From NCBI GenBank assembly GCA_033782935.1, contig JAWQEG010001559.1, positions 3,626,501-3,690,500 on the forward strand: a stretch of 64,000 bases of DNA, written 5' to 3'. A program made the position numbers and the translations under genes. The notes under the pieces were generated by a model that was not told the DNA's origin, did not search any database, and worked only from the letters and a program-made list of their open reading frames with translations. Shown here in pieces: positions 23,821 through 36,604 of this stretch (within the stretch, counting starts at the first letter, position 1; each line of letters starts with the position of its first letter). This DNA is from Petrolisthes cinctipes (taxonomy: Eukaryota; Arthropoda; Malacostraca; Decapoda; Porcellanidae).

Positions 23821-25139
23821 AGAGTCTGCGTAAAAAGTTATGGTCGGGCGGCTGCATAATATCGGGTCGATGCAAGTTTCCTTCAAATAGATTTATTAGA
23901 GCATGCCGAGTGATTTAAAATATCTGTTATCCAGCAACAACTGGCATCTCTTACCGCGCGAGGAAGCCTACTGACCAGTGGAACGTTTAAATTTAGTAAG
24001 CCTAGTGGCCTTCATTTATGGGAGGAGTGCATTTTTTGTGTGAGTGTTTTTACGCGTGGATTTTCAATGACAGTTCATTCTCTCACATTTTCAAACAATG
24101 CCTAGGAGGGGAACAATGAATGAAGACATTGCCTCGATAATTACTTTGAAAAAAGAAAACTTTAAACCATCAGAAATTGCAGATAAAACTGGGATTACGG
24201 CAAGTGTGGTGAGAGATGGATGCAACGTTATCATCAGGGAAATGAGGCTAACTTATCCCACCACAAACTCAAATCAGGACGTCCCAAATTAACCACTCAC
24301 AGGACCAGAAGCATTCTTTCTCGGCAAGTTAGTAATAACCTAAGACTGGCAGCAAGTCAACTTAAGGAAAGCAACTCACAATTATTAGGAAATGTGGCTA
24401 ATCGTACTATCCAAGATGTGTTGCACAACGACCTTGGTTACCGCAGCTAACGTGCACGCCGTAAGCCATTATCATCCACCGTACACAAGCTCCAATGGCG
24501 TCAATTTGCAGAAAAATATCTAACCTGGAGTGAAAACGACTTTCTGGGTGTAGCTATGCTAGAGTGTACCGTAAACGTGGTAGTGATCCGTATGACCCCC
24601 GCTACACAGTCAAAACAGTGAAATGCACTGATTATGTAATGGTATGGGGATGTTTTACTTATCATAGGGTAGGAAAACTTGTACTATTGCCAAATAACGT
24701 AAAAATCAATCAGGATGTGTCCTATGAATTATTGAATGAAGTGTTAGCTGACTACTGCCCGTAGTGTTAAAAAGTGGCTCCAGGACTGTTGTATCAATTA
24801 CTTTAATGACTGGCCAAAAAACAGTCCAGACTTAAATCCCATTGAGAATTTGTGGGGAATAATGAAAACGAGGCTACGAGACATGGACACATCATCACTA
24901 CCCAAGCTAGAGTCCACCATCCGCCAACTTTGGATTACATTTCCACCTTCACTTCTCCAGAATCTGGCCATGAGTGTTCCTAGAAGGCTGCAAAAGTGCA
25001 AAGAGCGTAAAGGAAACACTACAGGCTACTAATTTGCGAGGGTAAATGTTATTTGTATAATTACATTCTTATTACATGAAAAGCAAATCTAGTTGACATT
25101 TGTTTATCGGCCATGACCTTAACTTTTCGCGTGTGCCGT
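23821..25139 (+). mobile_element. Dead Tc1-type DNA transposon
   Basis: Imperfect terminal inverted repeats at about 23821-23851 and 25108-25139 (aaaagttaNggtc core). Between them lies a broken transposase: MPRRGTMNEDIASIITLKKE with helix-turn-helix (FKPSEIADKTGI), SGRPKLTTHRT linker, VMVWGCFTYHRVGKLVL, and NPIENLWGIMKTRL, the last of the DDE motifs. At least three frameshifts or stops. Total about 1.3 kb, the usual Tc1 length. Confidence 0.85.
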
Positions 25140-25505
25140 AAAACCACCAAAACGAGGGTGGCGTCCAGAAGTTCACTCGCAATCCAAAATTTGTATCCAT
25201 GTCTTGTTGAAGTTTCGAATCATTTGACATACTAGTGAACCAATTACAACCTTTATCCTGTTTCATATTTGCTTGAGCTCGCTTATTACTAGATTAGGCT
25301 ATTCGAAGCAAGCCTTGATACATATTTTGGATTGCGAGTGTTTCTCCAAAACCTGGTGGTTCAGCAGGTGTCGACAAACCACATCAAGCGGCAGGCCCCG
25401 GTGCAGCAAGTGTCGGACAGTGGGGTAGGCCAGGCAATAGTATTCTACAGTGTCAGCACGAGGTGCTCGACACAAGCGACACTCAGTGAAGGGAGGGTCA
25501 CCCTG
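25140..25505 (-). pseudogene. LINE-B 3' coding fragment (copy 4)
   Basis: Minus-strand matches to 22270-22470 and to 40507-40620: a short zinc-finger-like tail region with CxxC wording and the aaaacgagggtgg block, interrupted by the 167-bp MITE. Confidence 0.65.
25174..25340. mobile_element. 167-bp MITE (CACTCGCAATCC family), copy 1
   Basis: Ends CACTCGCAATCCAAAAT and its inverse. A second copy of exactly the same length lies at 48282-48448 in the opposite orientation. This copy sits in LINE-B sequence; the paralog near 22440 has the uninterrupted site (ccagaagttcctcc), so the insertion and a TT flank duplication can be read directly. Confidence 0.85.
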
Positions 25506-25620
25506 TTATGTTTTCGTGATGTGTGTGTGTAGTCATTGGATTTTCATTGGTCCAGCCTACCCTTATGTTTTGTTGTCTGGCTTCTGATTGACGCCACGGC
25601 GCAATTAAAAAAAAAAAGTA
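25505..25620 (+). repeat. LINE-B 3' UTR with poly-A
   Basis: Same UTR as 22550-22648, plus strand, ending in an 11-A run (25607-25618). It meets the minus-strand coding fragment at about 25505, so this locus is a chimera of two insertions or an inversion. Confidence 0.7.
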
Positions 25621-26053
25621 TTCCAAACTTTACCCGTTGTGTATATGAAAGATTGAGAGTAGTTGTTAACTCTTGCATTAGGGATCTGGACAAAAAAGGG
25701 GTGAGATTGAATAGCACGGCTAGTGTTGCCTGCTGTCCTGGGGGGAGGAAGTACACATTGAGAGAGTTCAGAAGAGTAGTGCCAAGTGTAATAGCGATAG
25801 AAGAGAGAGAGTGATGCAATTTTGTGGCGGAAAGAAAAAAGCTGCAGTAAATCAGTAAGAGGGGAAGAGTTGATGAGATGAAAGTCCTTTGATTCCACTC
25901 TGGCAGGGAGTGTTGTGGAGGTTGAGCCACCTTACACTTGACGGTCATACTACATACAGGGGCAGATTTGACAGTAACTGTGTTGGGGTGAAGTATTCGT
26001 GGAATCTGCACAGCACATCCAGCTTCTTTGATGCAGATTTAGTGAGAGAGGTA

Positions 26054-26205
26054 CAGTCACGGTTAAAAATCCTGTATCGGGTGAATGAAAACGAGCGGTG
26101 AGAGTGAATCTTATGAACCATAATTACAGAGATCAACAACCATAGTTTCGCACCATTTTCGGGAGGTTTCATTCGAAGGTGTTGCAGGACTACTGAAAGT
26201 GACTG
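26054..26205. mobile_element. 152-bp mariner-type MITE, copy 2
   Basis: Begins CAGTCACGGTTAAAAATCCT, ends in the inverse-like GTTGCAGGACTACTGAAAGT plus GACTG, with TA flanks at 26052-26053 and 26206-26207. Same family as 18742-18892. Confidence 0.7.
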
Positions 26206-27560
26206 TACAGTAATTTAATCTCTCCTAGAGGAATTGTGAAAGAAAGAAGCTCCAAGGATTTTTAGAGAAGAGGATTAATCAATCTCTGTGTCGCTGAAGA
26301 AAAGTGGAAGATTAGTTTAAACTGAAAGTAGGGACAGATTGGGAAAGGAAAGTGGCTCTGGAGTTTCTGAAATGGACTGACCCCTACTATGTGTTTCACA
26401 GGTCGTGTTACATCGATTTTTTTTTTTTTTTTATGGGGGGGGGAGGAAACAACACCGAAGTGTTGGATTTAGCTCATATTCTGGCAAAGATAGATTTAGA
26501 CCTGATAATTTTCACAATATGTTTCATTAACAAAATGTGTATAATTAAGGCACTTGTTTATCGACTCGAAAGGGTAACTTAGGTAAATTCTTAGGCGGCA
26601 CCTGGCAACAGACAAGTGACGGCCGGGTGTCCATGCTGTACTCATAATTCAGTAATATCTCAATGAGTTTATTATTAAATTATCAACGACAAATTATAAA
26701 TAGGAATAAGGTATCTACAACTTAATAGTGAAGGTGCAAATGTACAAGAGTGATATACATTTTCAGCATAGTGAGGTGAAGGTTGAGACTGAAAAGTAAA
26801 TTGGAAGGTGTGCAGTGAATAATGAGAGGTATGAGATGTGAAGGAAGATGTAGGGTGTGATGGAAGTTATGGAATGTAAGAGAAGTTATGGGATGTGATA
26901 AAAGTTATGGGAGAGCATAACATTGCACTGGTAGGTCACGGAAAACTGAAGCCACAGCCAAAGGGCACAACCATATTGATGCCAAATTACAAGGTAGGTA
27001 TCTTACTGTATTAAATTTATTATATTACAATAATGCTTAGAAAAACGAATTTTCATAGATTTAATATTCTATATAAGCCATTGTCACGTTAATCTCCTCG
27101 CTTTATCACATACAATATTCATATAGTACCCTGGAGTGAACGTAGTAACGTAAATTATCAAGTTGCGTATGGTAAGAATTTTGTGTCAAATTGTGATACC
27201 ATAAGCCCTTCTAGTATACATTGAGTATACGGGGGTGGTGGAGGGAACATTAATTTGATTAATGTTTCATCTTTACTACGACAGTAAACATTATTATCGT
27301 TATTATTATTATTTTCTATGGTAATTTCCTTTGTTGCATGAATTTACAACAATAAACTTTTCTTTCATTCATTCATTGAGACATTGACCACCGGCTGTCC
27401 CACCGCCAGATGTCCCGGTACTTTATATGGACGTCCGTACCTGATAGAAAGAAGGAACTGCGTTTTGGAAGTAGTGAAACACAAGGTTTCCTCTGTCATA
27501 TTTGGAGATGAGGGAATGCTCCGAAGTCATGCGTGCCACTGCATCATCACGTGATGTGGA

Positions 27561-27593
<33 letters not shown>

Positions 27594-27597
27594 TTAC
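26206..27597. other. Intron F-G, nothing recognised
   Basis: A short poly-T/poly-G patch at about 26418-26445; (CT)n and (CA)n at 27561-27593 next to exon F. The rest, and also 25621-26053, shows no gene or classified repeat. Confidence 0.45.
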
Positions 27598-27742
27598 ACA
27601 AGACCTGGAGCATAATGGCAGCTGAAGCAGTATTACCGCCATCATCGTCAGCCGTACACACATAGACACCATTATCTTTGGAACCAGCAGTAGGTAAGGT
27701 CAGGTTAGGTCCCAAAGTTTGTGCTCCCATCAATTCACCCTC
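27598..27742 (-). CDS. Exon F: second half of Ig domain 2
   Basis: 145 nt, acceptor aatcaacag, donor TTGT/gtaagt, phase 0 in and 1 out. It encodes LTLPTAGSKDNGVYVC with the D-x-G-x-Y-x-C signature of an Ig F strand, then a loop rich in Asp/Gly and a G strand ending AAIMLQVL. The leftover T plus AT from exon G gives Tyr, making the junction LQVL-YPPKV, a typical inter-Ig linker. Entry and exit together with exon E make Ig2 a symmetrical phase 1-1 module. (GT)n and (GA)n tracts (sense strand) start right after the donor. Confidence 0.9.
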
Positions 27743-27847
27743 CTGTTGATTGATAGATTGATTAATAAATAAATAGATAGACTATAAGAGGATAGGTAAG
27801 GTTAGGTCGAAAAGATTGTACTCCCGTAAATTCACCTTTCTTCTAGA

Positions 27848-28215
<368 letters not shown>

Positions 28216-28599
28216 ACTCTATCAGTAGCTGACGCTGGACATGGAATCAGGGTAGGTGAAGCTTCATCGCCAGCAAGAGCTGTTGGCAGTGGTGGAGCTG
28301 GGGGTAATTTGGTGATTCTCTCGTGGCTGGAGAGTGAAGAAAAAGGTGGTGCAAGAGCTGGACGTATTCCTTCCTGCTTCTGTTGACAGATCTGTCTAAC
28401 AAGTGGCTTAGACAAATCCAGTCGTCGTCTTGGTGTTGCCCTCAGTAGTGGAGGTTGCAGATCCGTTAGGATGCGAATGGCAGTCCTAACACAGGTAGGT
28501 GCTATGTCGATAGTCTGTGTCTGATTATTAATTTTAGGGTTTATATATAGGGCTTAGATGTATAGAGCTTTAAGGAAGTAGATGCAATTAGTGTCACTT

Positions 28600-29260
28600 T
28601 CTTTACCTAGTATGGTTGTGTGCTTGTCTAAGACATGATGGGTCTGAGGTTGGTGGTATGGTGCTCGGTTGTATTCCTTGATGGCTACAGATTGAAGGTG
28701 ATGGGTAAGGACAGACAAATTTGTGTCACACCAATATATGAGTGGGATTCACTGTTACAGTTGTGCTGGTATTTCACATGGTCGTAGCTCATTGAGTTTT
28801 TGGCTGGGGAGATAGGATGTCTTGGGAGATTTGTAGAAAATAATAAGTTTGATCTTGTTATCGGACTTCGTGAGAAGGACATTTTTGTTGATTGTTTGTC
28901 TCATTGTGGTGTCATCATTTTTGTAGTTGGAGGACATGTAGTTGCGATAATACATCTTAATATCATCAGGTTGTGCACCATCTTGGTTGTGCCATTTTTC
29001 TAGATGCCAGTTGATGGCCTTGGAAGTATCAGAGTAGGAGTATCGGTTGTTAACAAGTACAGCTCCGGACATATCAAACAGCAACACCCCGTCCACCAGC
29101 GAGATGATGTGTGGCAATGCGCATCTGGTAACAATGGCAGGAGGAGGGAAGGATGTTGTGGGAGATGTGGGGAGATTTAGGGGGGATGTGGGATGGTGAA
29201 GAGGGAGCTATCTTGGTGCGGCTGGTTGGAGGGGGAAGCGAGTGGTGGGTAAGGGACCCT
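28600..29260 (-). pseudogene. Penelope-like element, C-terminal part with GIY-YIG endonuclease
   Basis: Minus-strand frames contain NDDTTMRQTINKNV, KIKLIIFYKSPKTSYL and, after a shift, YDHVKYQHNCNSESHSYIGV. In Penelope-like elements the RT is followed by a linker with an x-L-x-I-x-F-Y-K segment and a GIY-YIG nuclease starting V-x-Y-x-F-x-C...Y-I-G-x-T; the order and wording here match. Upstream (29020-29260) extends to a proline-rich segment. Fragments of the same family lie at 35640-35858, 53520-53800 and 55535-55780. Confidence 0.65.
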
Positions 29261-29524
29261 GTGATGTAAGAAAATTGGATTTATAAGAGTTTTTCAAATA
29301 TTGCCACGAAACACCATCTTTATTGGATAAGGCTGGTGTAAGCTCCATGAGCTATAATATACAGACTGGGGATCTCCCAAGATACCCCCATAATTGGTCC
29401 TCATATGAGAAATCTTCTATAGTATCCCCTACCACAGGCGATGCTTGATACAAAAAACAGAGTTAAAATTAGGAAGACGGCTATGCTGGTGACCTCTGGT
29501 AACCCCATCCAGCAGTGTTAACTG

Positions 29525-32500
29525 CTTGCCCCTTTACTTCCAAACCTCATTTCTTCTTGAGGACCACCTACCAGTCACTTGTCTTGTGTTGTGCTCCCGC
29601 TCTCGCACTCGTCTCTTCGTTTGTGATGGTAAGTGTTCCTGCATTTTTGTTATTTTCTTGTGGTGGTTAGCCTATTCATTAGAAAACAGACATTTTCTCG
29701 AGTTTTATGTCTTAACTAGGGCCTCGATTGTTCTTGGTGTTACAAGTTTTTGGTGCCCGTAAGAAGTAGGTTTTGAGACTTACTATACCTCCTACAGCGG
29801 GTATTTGAATTTCCACACATGGGTTCCTTTCATCCTTGGGAATTTCTGGTTGGATCGCTTTCCAGTTTCACTGTGTTTCTCAGTTTAGAATTTTGGTTGG
29901 TTGGCCTGTCAATTCTTTCAGAGAAAGAACTGACATTATAGTTTTATGTATTGCTTGTGTTCTAGCTAGCATGGACAACCACGTGTTCTTCCCCTCTTCT
30001 GGTTTTTCCTGTTTCTCGGTTGCCCTTGGGGCTGGAGCCTAACTGTCTTCCTAGGATTTCCACCATTCTAGGCCTCGGCCACTCCCCTCTCCTGGCTTGT
30101 TTTCCATAGGGATGGCCAACCTTACCCTTCCTTCCCTTTACCACACTTCAGCCCACCCTCTGGTTTTCCCTTGGGATTCGCTTCTTGACAGCGGGGTTTC
30201 CTGGGAGGTAGACTTAGCCTGTCTTTCGGATCCCCCTTCCTTTTCCCCCACCTGGGGTACGTTTTTAAGCGAGGAGGAGCTTAGCCTTCTCTTCTCCCTC
30301 TTCGATTTCCGCCTCAGCCTCGTCCTCGGTCTATCTTTCTACCCTCATTTCTTTTCTCCACAAGCTTCAAATGTTCTGTGTTCGGTGGAGGGCTTTACGG
30401 TGAGGGAATCGACAGATGGTCACCGTCTCTGCTGACTCCATTTGGCCTGCTGGTCGGAGGACGAATTCAACCCCAAGTCCCGCCCCATCTGCTCCCCCTG
30501 GGTGAAGGAGCTGAAGACTACGGAGCCTTCCCTCCAATCGGCTCTCCAAGCCACTTCCCGCCTTCGCCGTGCTTGGACTAGGGTTCGGAAGATGACTACC
30601 AAGCTCAACCTACAGATGACATGGAGGAACTCGGACCTAGGTATTGCCCTGGGGATACCGAGATCGAGAATTCCCTCGATGGATAGGTCTGGGACGGAGA
30701 TGATGTCTTCCCAGATTTGGCACCACGAGGAGGAGGAGAGCATCGCACAGCTCATGGTGCTCCCCTCATCCCTCTTCTCTGGTCCCCGCCCCTCTTCGGC
30801 TCCCACCACCAGCCGGGAACATCCACGGGATAAGACGGAGCCCATGAGCCGCCACTACGACTTCTCGTCATTGGTCTCTCTTCCTAGGAAGATGCCTCGG
30901 GTCCCTTCTACATTTTGGCCCGAAGAGATGGTGTCACAGCTGTCAGAACAGGTGGGAACTCTGATGGCTTCCCTCCCAACTATCATGACTAACTTTTTGA
31001 CTGCCAACCTGGGTTCGTCCCCAACTCCCGTTCCTCAACCCAGGTCTTCCTCTCCTCATGCCTCTCTCCCCGCCCTTCTCCACCATCTTCCCTACGGGTG
31101 GGGAGCCAAAGTTAGTTGACATTAATACGGCTTCTCAGCTCTCTACCTCACTCACCCACCTCGCTCCGGTACTCGCCTCACCCATTCTAGGAAACGAGGC
31201 CGGAGAGTCAGCTAGCCATTGCGGGAGTGCCACCTTAGCTCACCCCCACCCTTCCCCCCAGGCGCCTCGCTTTCCTTCGCCTCCCTCCCTTGACTTCCTT
31301 CCTATATCCTGGACCCCACTTCCCTCCGGTTGACAGGCCAGCTACATGGGAGGGAAGCTTAAGGCTTGTTCACCGGATCCCATGGACCCTTCCACTCTCC
31401 GGATCCAGGACACCATGCCCATAAGGACCACCACGGCCGAGTAGGGTGAGTTCCAAATATTGTACAGGGCCCACCCTTCATCCTCCTCCCCTCCGACGGC
31501 AGCAAGGGTGACCACCGCTACCCGGGTAGACACGGTGGAAACCCTCCTGAAGGTTCCCAAACTCAACAGGGAGGGTACGCCAGGGATTGTAAAGGTGGGA
31601 AACCTCTCCAGCCTTCACCTCATGGACTCGACCTTCTTCCCTCTGGCCGGGGAAGCTAAACACCTCGATATCCTTCTTCTCCTTGATTGGGCCCAGGATT
31701 CCAGGGGCACCCAGCTCAAGAGGGCTCCCCCTCCGGTTTGGATGGGGACTAACCGCACCCCGACAGACCTGATGGATTGCCTGTGGCGGGTTAACATGGA
31801 CAAGGCCATCCCCTACCAACTCAAGATTAGTTATACCTGAAATTTGTATTACCTGATGTTGTACTTTGAAACTACATATACTTGGTGTATTCTATATATA
31901 TGCTACTCGGGCTTGTGATCACAGGGTAACATACTTAATCCTTTCTCCCTAGGACCTGGAATCGATATTCCTCGTGATGGAGGTTGCGGAGTGCCAAGAC
32001 CTGGCTCACCACATATCCATCACCACGGCTGCATCGCTACTTCGGGACTGGCTGTCCCATCTGGCGACCAGCTTTGGCGCCTTCTTTGGGGGCCATTTGG
32101 AGTAAATAGTCTTCTTGAATTACTCACTGTCTCATCTCTCCAGTCCCCAAATATTTTTCACGCCCTATAGAGTGATTTATCTTTCGATTAGAGACATGAT
32201 GAAGGGCTGTGCTAAGGTCGTGAAGGGACTGACCAACACATCATCGTCATACATCCTGACGGTAGCCAGGACCTTCGCGGAGGCCAGGTTGGCAGCGAGG
32301 ACGTCGACAGCAAGGGAATACTTAGGGCCTGCCCTACGGGTTGTGGTTAGAGCAGAACCCCTGTCAGTGTCCCTGTTCAGTCAGCAGGTCAAGAACAGGT
32401 TGCTGGCGGCGCAGCCTCCTGTCATCAACGTCATGGCACCACAGCCACCTTGACCAGGCCAACCTCATCATAGGGCTCCACTCCCGAGAAGACCTACGAT

Positions 32501-32760
32501 TCGTGCCTACCAGCAGAAGTCGTCCTTCCCCCATCAACCTCACCACCAGCAGCCCTTTCACCACCGTCGGGGAAGGGGTCAGCGACAGCACCAGCATCAA
32601 CAATCCCCCAGAGAATGTCAGGTGCCAGTGAGACCCCACCCCAAGCCCCAATGATGGTTCCCTGCTTGGATGCCTCTTGGGTTGGGCGGAGAGAGTCGTC
32701 CGGCAGGGCCTCAGGTGTCCAAGGTTTCAAAGACCAGGAAGTACTATTCCAGCCTCGATC
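29525..32760 (+). pseudogene. Gag-like remnant of a retroelement, possibly DIRS-type, copy 1
   Basis: A long GC-richer block with overlapping broken frames (30442-31119, 31460-31840, 32190-32453, 32341-32631). The last part, VARTFAEARLAARTSTAREY and onward, resembles AQHLAETRLAAQLLAAKDVP at 39.4 kb in copy 2, and is followed by a basic, His/Gln/Arg-rich tail in another frame. I link it to the tyrosine-recombinase fragment at 46.8 kb only by general similarity to DIRS elements, where a gag-like ORF precedes RT and recombinase. Function not proven. Confidence 0.4.
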
Positions 32761-32934
32761 TTACCGCCTGACGTATTTTCTTGTCATCTTGAGACTTTCT
32801 GCTTCCATATATTTGGTCATATTTCGCAAATCTTTTATGCCTTGTCTCTAATGTCCTATGTAAACTATGATCACTATGTAAACAACACATTTGATTGATG
32901 GCTAATAGCTTGTAATCCACTCACGCTACATAAG

Positions 32935-33440
32935 TGTATGATACAGGATATTAAAGTACAAACCTTTAGCTGTCTCCTGATGTACTTGTGAATACTAAAG
33001 TGACATCTGTAGGATGTGTAGCCAGCTCAGACTGACATCAACTCAAAATTCACTTTTACACTATCTACATATCTAAGAACATTTTCACACTCTAATTTCG
33101 TTATAAAACATGTCAGAATCACATTTTTCATCACAACAATATGAAATATAATGTTACTGTCGTTATTATGTCAATATATGGTAATTACAGGAAAAGAGGA
33201 GTGATGAAAATATATCCTTCCACCCTCACTGTTCGACTAAGACTGACTGTGGTGGCTGAGTTGGGTGTGGGTGGCCCCTTGGCAAGTTCCCTCACTGATG
33301 CCAGTCCGAATCTAGCTTGTTAGGGACCGCGCAAATTTAAACACTGTGCTGTCGAATGAAAACTACACCTGCGGTGCTCCAGACTTGTTACCGATGTAAA
33401 AATTTTACTACACCCGCGAGTTAAAGGTTAAGGGAGAGGA
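32935..33440 (+). repeat. Unclassified dispersed repeat, copy 2
   Basis: Pairs with 10940-11440 in the same orientation over about 500 bp. No coding potential recognised. Confidence 0.7.
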
Positions 33441-34285
33441 AACTGGCAGTATGCATAGATGCGACAGAAAATATTAGGACTCTCCGGTGATAAGGTGTTA
33501 AATCAGCAGAAGTTTAAGGATTGCATCCCATAACATTTCGGTAGGTGATAAAACTGGGTTGGGATAACATTTTAGGTGGATAAAGTAGAATGAAGGTGAT
33601 GGTGAGGAGAAGAGAGCTGGGTGGCGAGGATAAGGGGGAAGGGGCTATGGTAGATGAGGGTAAGTAGCTGGAAAGAAAATGCAAACACAATTATTTAGTA
33701 TATTATCTGACGCATTATATTGCATTTTGTCTACTGAATTAATGCACTGGTTTTGTTCACCCTCGTAGTGGGGGATTACCCTTAGAACGATTGGCAACAA
33801 CTAAAGGTGAAAACATCAGACGACTATTACCCTGTTGATGAAGAAGAATTACATTATTTGATAGTTTCAGAACTACTGTATTTTCTCAGCACTGTCAGAA
33901 CATAAAGCTGTTGGTATACCCTGAGTAATGGTATTTATTGTAATCCACAGAAAAGACAGGTGAATCACTGTCGTTTCTCGTTGATATATATATATCTTAT
34001 ATATGTTTATGGTGTAATTGTCATTATGACTATATTAACATGTCTGAGCTCGGGAAGTGGGAGAAGAGGTGGACAGTAAACGGTATACTACGGTTGTAAG
34101 TTAACTGGCTTAACAAATACCCGTCTGCATTATTACGAGCAGTATACTGGTTAGGTTAGGTTAGGCTTGGTTATGTAGTAATAATTAATGTAAAATGAGC
34201 TGGGAAAGGTAATGAGACTATTTTTAATAAAGATATCCTATGGTTAATTTTAGCTCTACAGCCCAAGCGTCATTATGAGTTGGCA
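33441..34285. other. Intron D-E or E-F repeat-poor stretch
   Basis: This lies in intron E-F. A small ggttaggttaggtta-like run sits at about 34149. No element or exon recognised. Confidence 0.45.
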
Positions 34286-35046
34286 CCACAGAGCTATACA
34301 CATAGAGCGCGCAACCCCCCCCTGGCGTGTCACCACCGGAAGTGGGTTGGCGGCCATGATGGTTGCCCTTCCCCTCAACCCGCCAGCCTGTTAGCTTATG
34401 CCAGGGTAAGATATTATTTCATTTATTCGGTCTTTTATTGATGATATGGTATATTAACTACATTATAGTGACTCACAATATATGAATAAGTATTTCTTTA
34501 ACCGATATATCAGTGAATGGCTGATTAAATATAAATACATTTCGGTTAATAGGTGAAATGAGTTAGATAAACAAAACTATCGTTGGCTCTCATCCACAGT
34601 CACCTTCTTATAATATATAATTATATACAACGTATAGCTCTGTTAATTGATTTAACAAAACCTGCATAATTAAATAACAAGATACAATGCTTTACAAATC
34701 AGGGAAATGTCAATAACTGTGGATAGAAACATACTATACAAGTACGAACGGGAGTTCAAAGCGCAGAGCTATCTACAGTGATGCCAACTTGGCGGATTTT
34801 CGGCTAATCTAGCGGAAATAAAATTGAACTTTACAAGAGTAACTAGCGGATTTTAAAAGCCAATCTAGCGGAAAATTGTAAAAGCTTTACCTATGATTTA
34901 ACGGATTTTCTTGACTAGTCTAGTGGATTCCAAAAATTTGAGTTGGCATCACTGGCTATCTATACACATAGAGCGATCGCCTGTGGTGACACTCCTCCCC
35001 TATCTAATAACACAGGGTTAAGCGCTCTATGTGTATAGCTCTGTGG
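34286..35046. mobile_element. Inverted-repeat element(s) with CCACAGAGCTATACACATAG ends
   Basis: A 25-bp end at 34286-34310 has its exact inverse at 35022-35046. A third arm in the first orientation, at 34765-34775 continuing at 34963-34975, is split by the hAT MITE. The third arm and the right arm alone would form a hairpin of about 100 bp, so this may be two adjacent elements rather than one of 761 bp. Confidence 0.65.
34776..34954. mobile_element. hAT-type MITE with 8-bp target duplication
   Basis: 179 bp, ends CAGTGATGCCAACT and the inverse AGTTGGCATCACTG, flanked by a perfect 8-bp duplication GCTATCTA (34768-34775 and 34955-34962). CAGTG-type ends and 8-bp duplication are standard for the hAT superfamily. 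Internal short repeats read aatctagcgga. No transposase. Confidence 0.93.
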
Positions 35047-35640
35047 TTGGCACACACCTCTGAGAGCAAGAGTGGAGCCAGTATACAGTTCGTAATAACG
35101 CTACCCGTCCTTCATACAGCGATTTACTCTTTTAGAATAGATAATCTTTAAATCGCCATACGTATCTTTAATAAAGCTAATAAGAATATCTCTAGTCACC
35201 TATCAAACCACTTTTAGTTATTTATCACCTACCGTAACGAGATGTTCCGGGATGCATTACGATGACAGATTGGTAATTATTGTAAATAAGCAGGGTCACA
35301 AATTACTACTGTTCAGTATTATTTACTTCAGCAAGAGAAAACTCCCCATCACCCTCTTCATCCATCATATTGACTTTAGCACAACGACGTGACAGCCTAA
35401 TCGTTATAACTTATGATACCGTGATAGCACATAGTCTTCAACGTAGTATATATTGGTATTTAAAATTCCGTGGGAGTAGCTTGCCCTATAGAGAATAGCG
35501 TATGGAAAACATGCCGAAAGACTACAAACCGTCCTAGATTTTGGTGTGCATATTGCTACCGGTCTGGAGTCCTGGCCCTATTTATGAAGTTCCATATCGT
35601 AATTAAAGTAATTGCTGATTCGACACCACATTACCATCGC
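35047..35640. other. Spacer, nothing recognised
   Basis: No exon or repeat recognised on either strand. Confidence 0.45.
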
Positions 35641-35858
35641 ACAAATGCCTCTTTCCAGTCTTCTCTCCCTCTTCACCCTCCCACATTCCCCCTTAAAACC
35701 AACCCACATCCCTCCCCATTTCACCCACCAACATCCCTCCCTCCTCCAGCCAGTGTTACCAGATATGCAGAGCCACACACCATCACGCTGGTGGACGGGG
35801 TGTTGCTGTTTGATATGTCAGGAGCTGTACCTGGGAGAGTCGCTCAAGACCAAATATA
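35640..35858 (+). repeat. Penelope-like element fragment
   Basis: Plus-strand copy of the segment read on the minus strand at about 29050-29260: a proline-rich stretch, then ITLVDGVLLFDMSGAV. Short, non-functional. Confidence 0.6.
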
Positions 35859-36024
35859 TTCGCTGTATCTTCTAATCGTACTTGCATTTACGTATACATA
35901 AGTACACTTATATTTATACATATATACACTCTTTCTAGACTTATAGTAATAATACTTACATTTACTCATATGAACAGTTTCATTTACATCAATTTACAGT
36001 TATATTTATAACAAATGTACATAC

Positions 36025-36146
36025 CTTTTTCGTCCAAATAACACGTGGTTTAGGAATACCGTGAGCGTAACAGCTTAGGGTGATCGAGTGACCTTTCTTT
36101 ACCGTGACCACAGTACGGTTGTTAGCGGCGCGAATGGTAGGGGGAA
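36025..36146 (-). CDS. Exon E: first half of Ig domain 2
   Basis: 122 nt, acceptor ctcacacag preceded by a (CT)n tract that serves as the polypyrimidine tract, donor AAG/gtatgt, phase 1 in and 0 out. It encodes VPPTIRAANNRTVVTVKKG and then HSITLSCYAHGIPKPRVIW. Pro-Pro-x-Ile at the start, the G-x-x-x-x-L-x-C B strand and the G-x-P-x-P-x-x-x-W C strand are typical of I-set Ig2 in lachesin/Klingon-type proteins. It joins exon D exactly (G + TT = Val). Contains sequon NRT. Confidence 0.9.
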
Positions 36147-36604
36147 CTGTGTGAGAGAGAGAGAGAGAGAGGACTAAAAAACAAAAGTACTGTACATAAG
36201 AGTTTAGGAAATTGCTGAAGGGCTTATGGGCCAGATCTTAGCAGCTCCTGATTAAGAGCTATTCCTTTTAATACATGTATATGTCCAGCCTATTTTTCAA
36301 GCAATGCATTCATTTTTCTAACCCCTCGCGTAAAATATGAAGATAATTTTGCAGGGCACGTGAATTCTCTTCCGAATGAATAACTCTACCAAATTTAGTG
36401 TCATCTGCAAATTTGCTGAGGCTGCTGTTTAGACTGCTGCATGCACACCCCCGTGTGCTGACGGTCCACACTACAGAAAAAAAAGAGCCTCTGGTTGCAG
36501 TACACCTCTTGTGGATTATTATTAATCCATGTGGGCAGATCTCGTCAGTTTAATTAGAAAGTAACCATATCCTACAACAATATTTATTCTCAACAAATAC
36601 ATAC

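Noticed and set aside
24798..25019. Minus-strand 73-codon frame
   Set aside because: Shadow of the Tc1 transposase C-terminus.
30420..30845. Minus-strand 141-codon frame and other overlapping frames in 30-32.6 kb as host genes
   Set aside because: They are shadow frames in a GC-richer retroelement remnant; no domain and no splice evidence.
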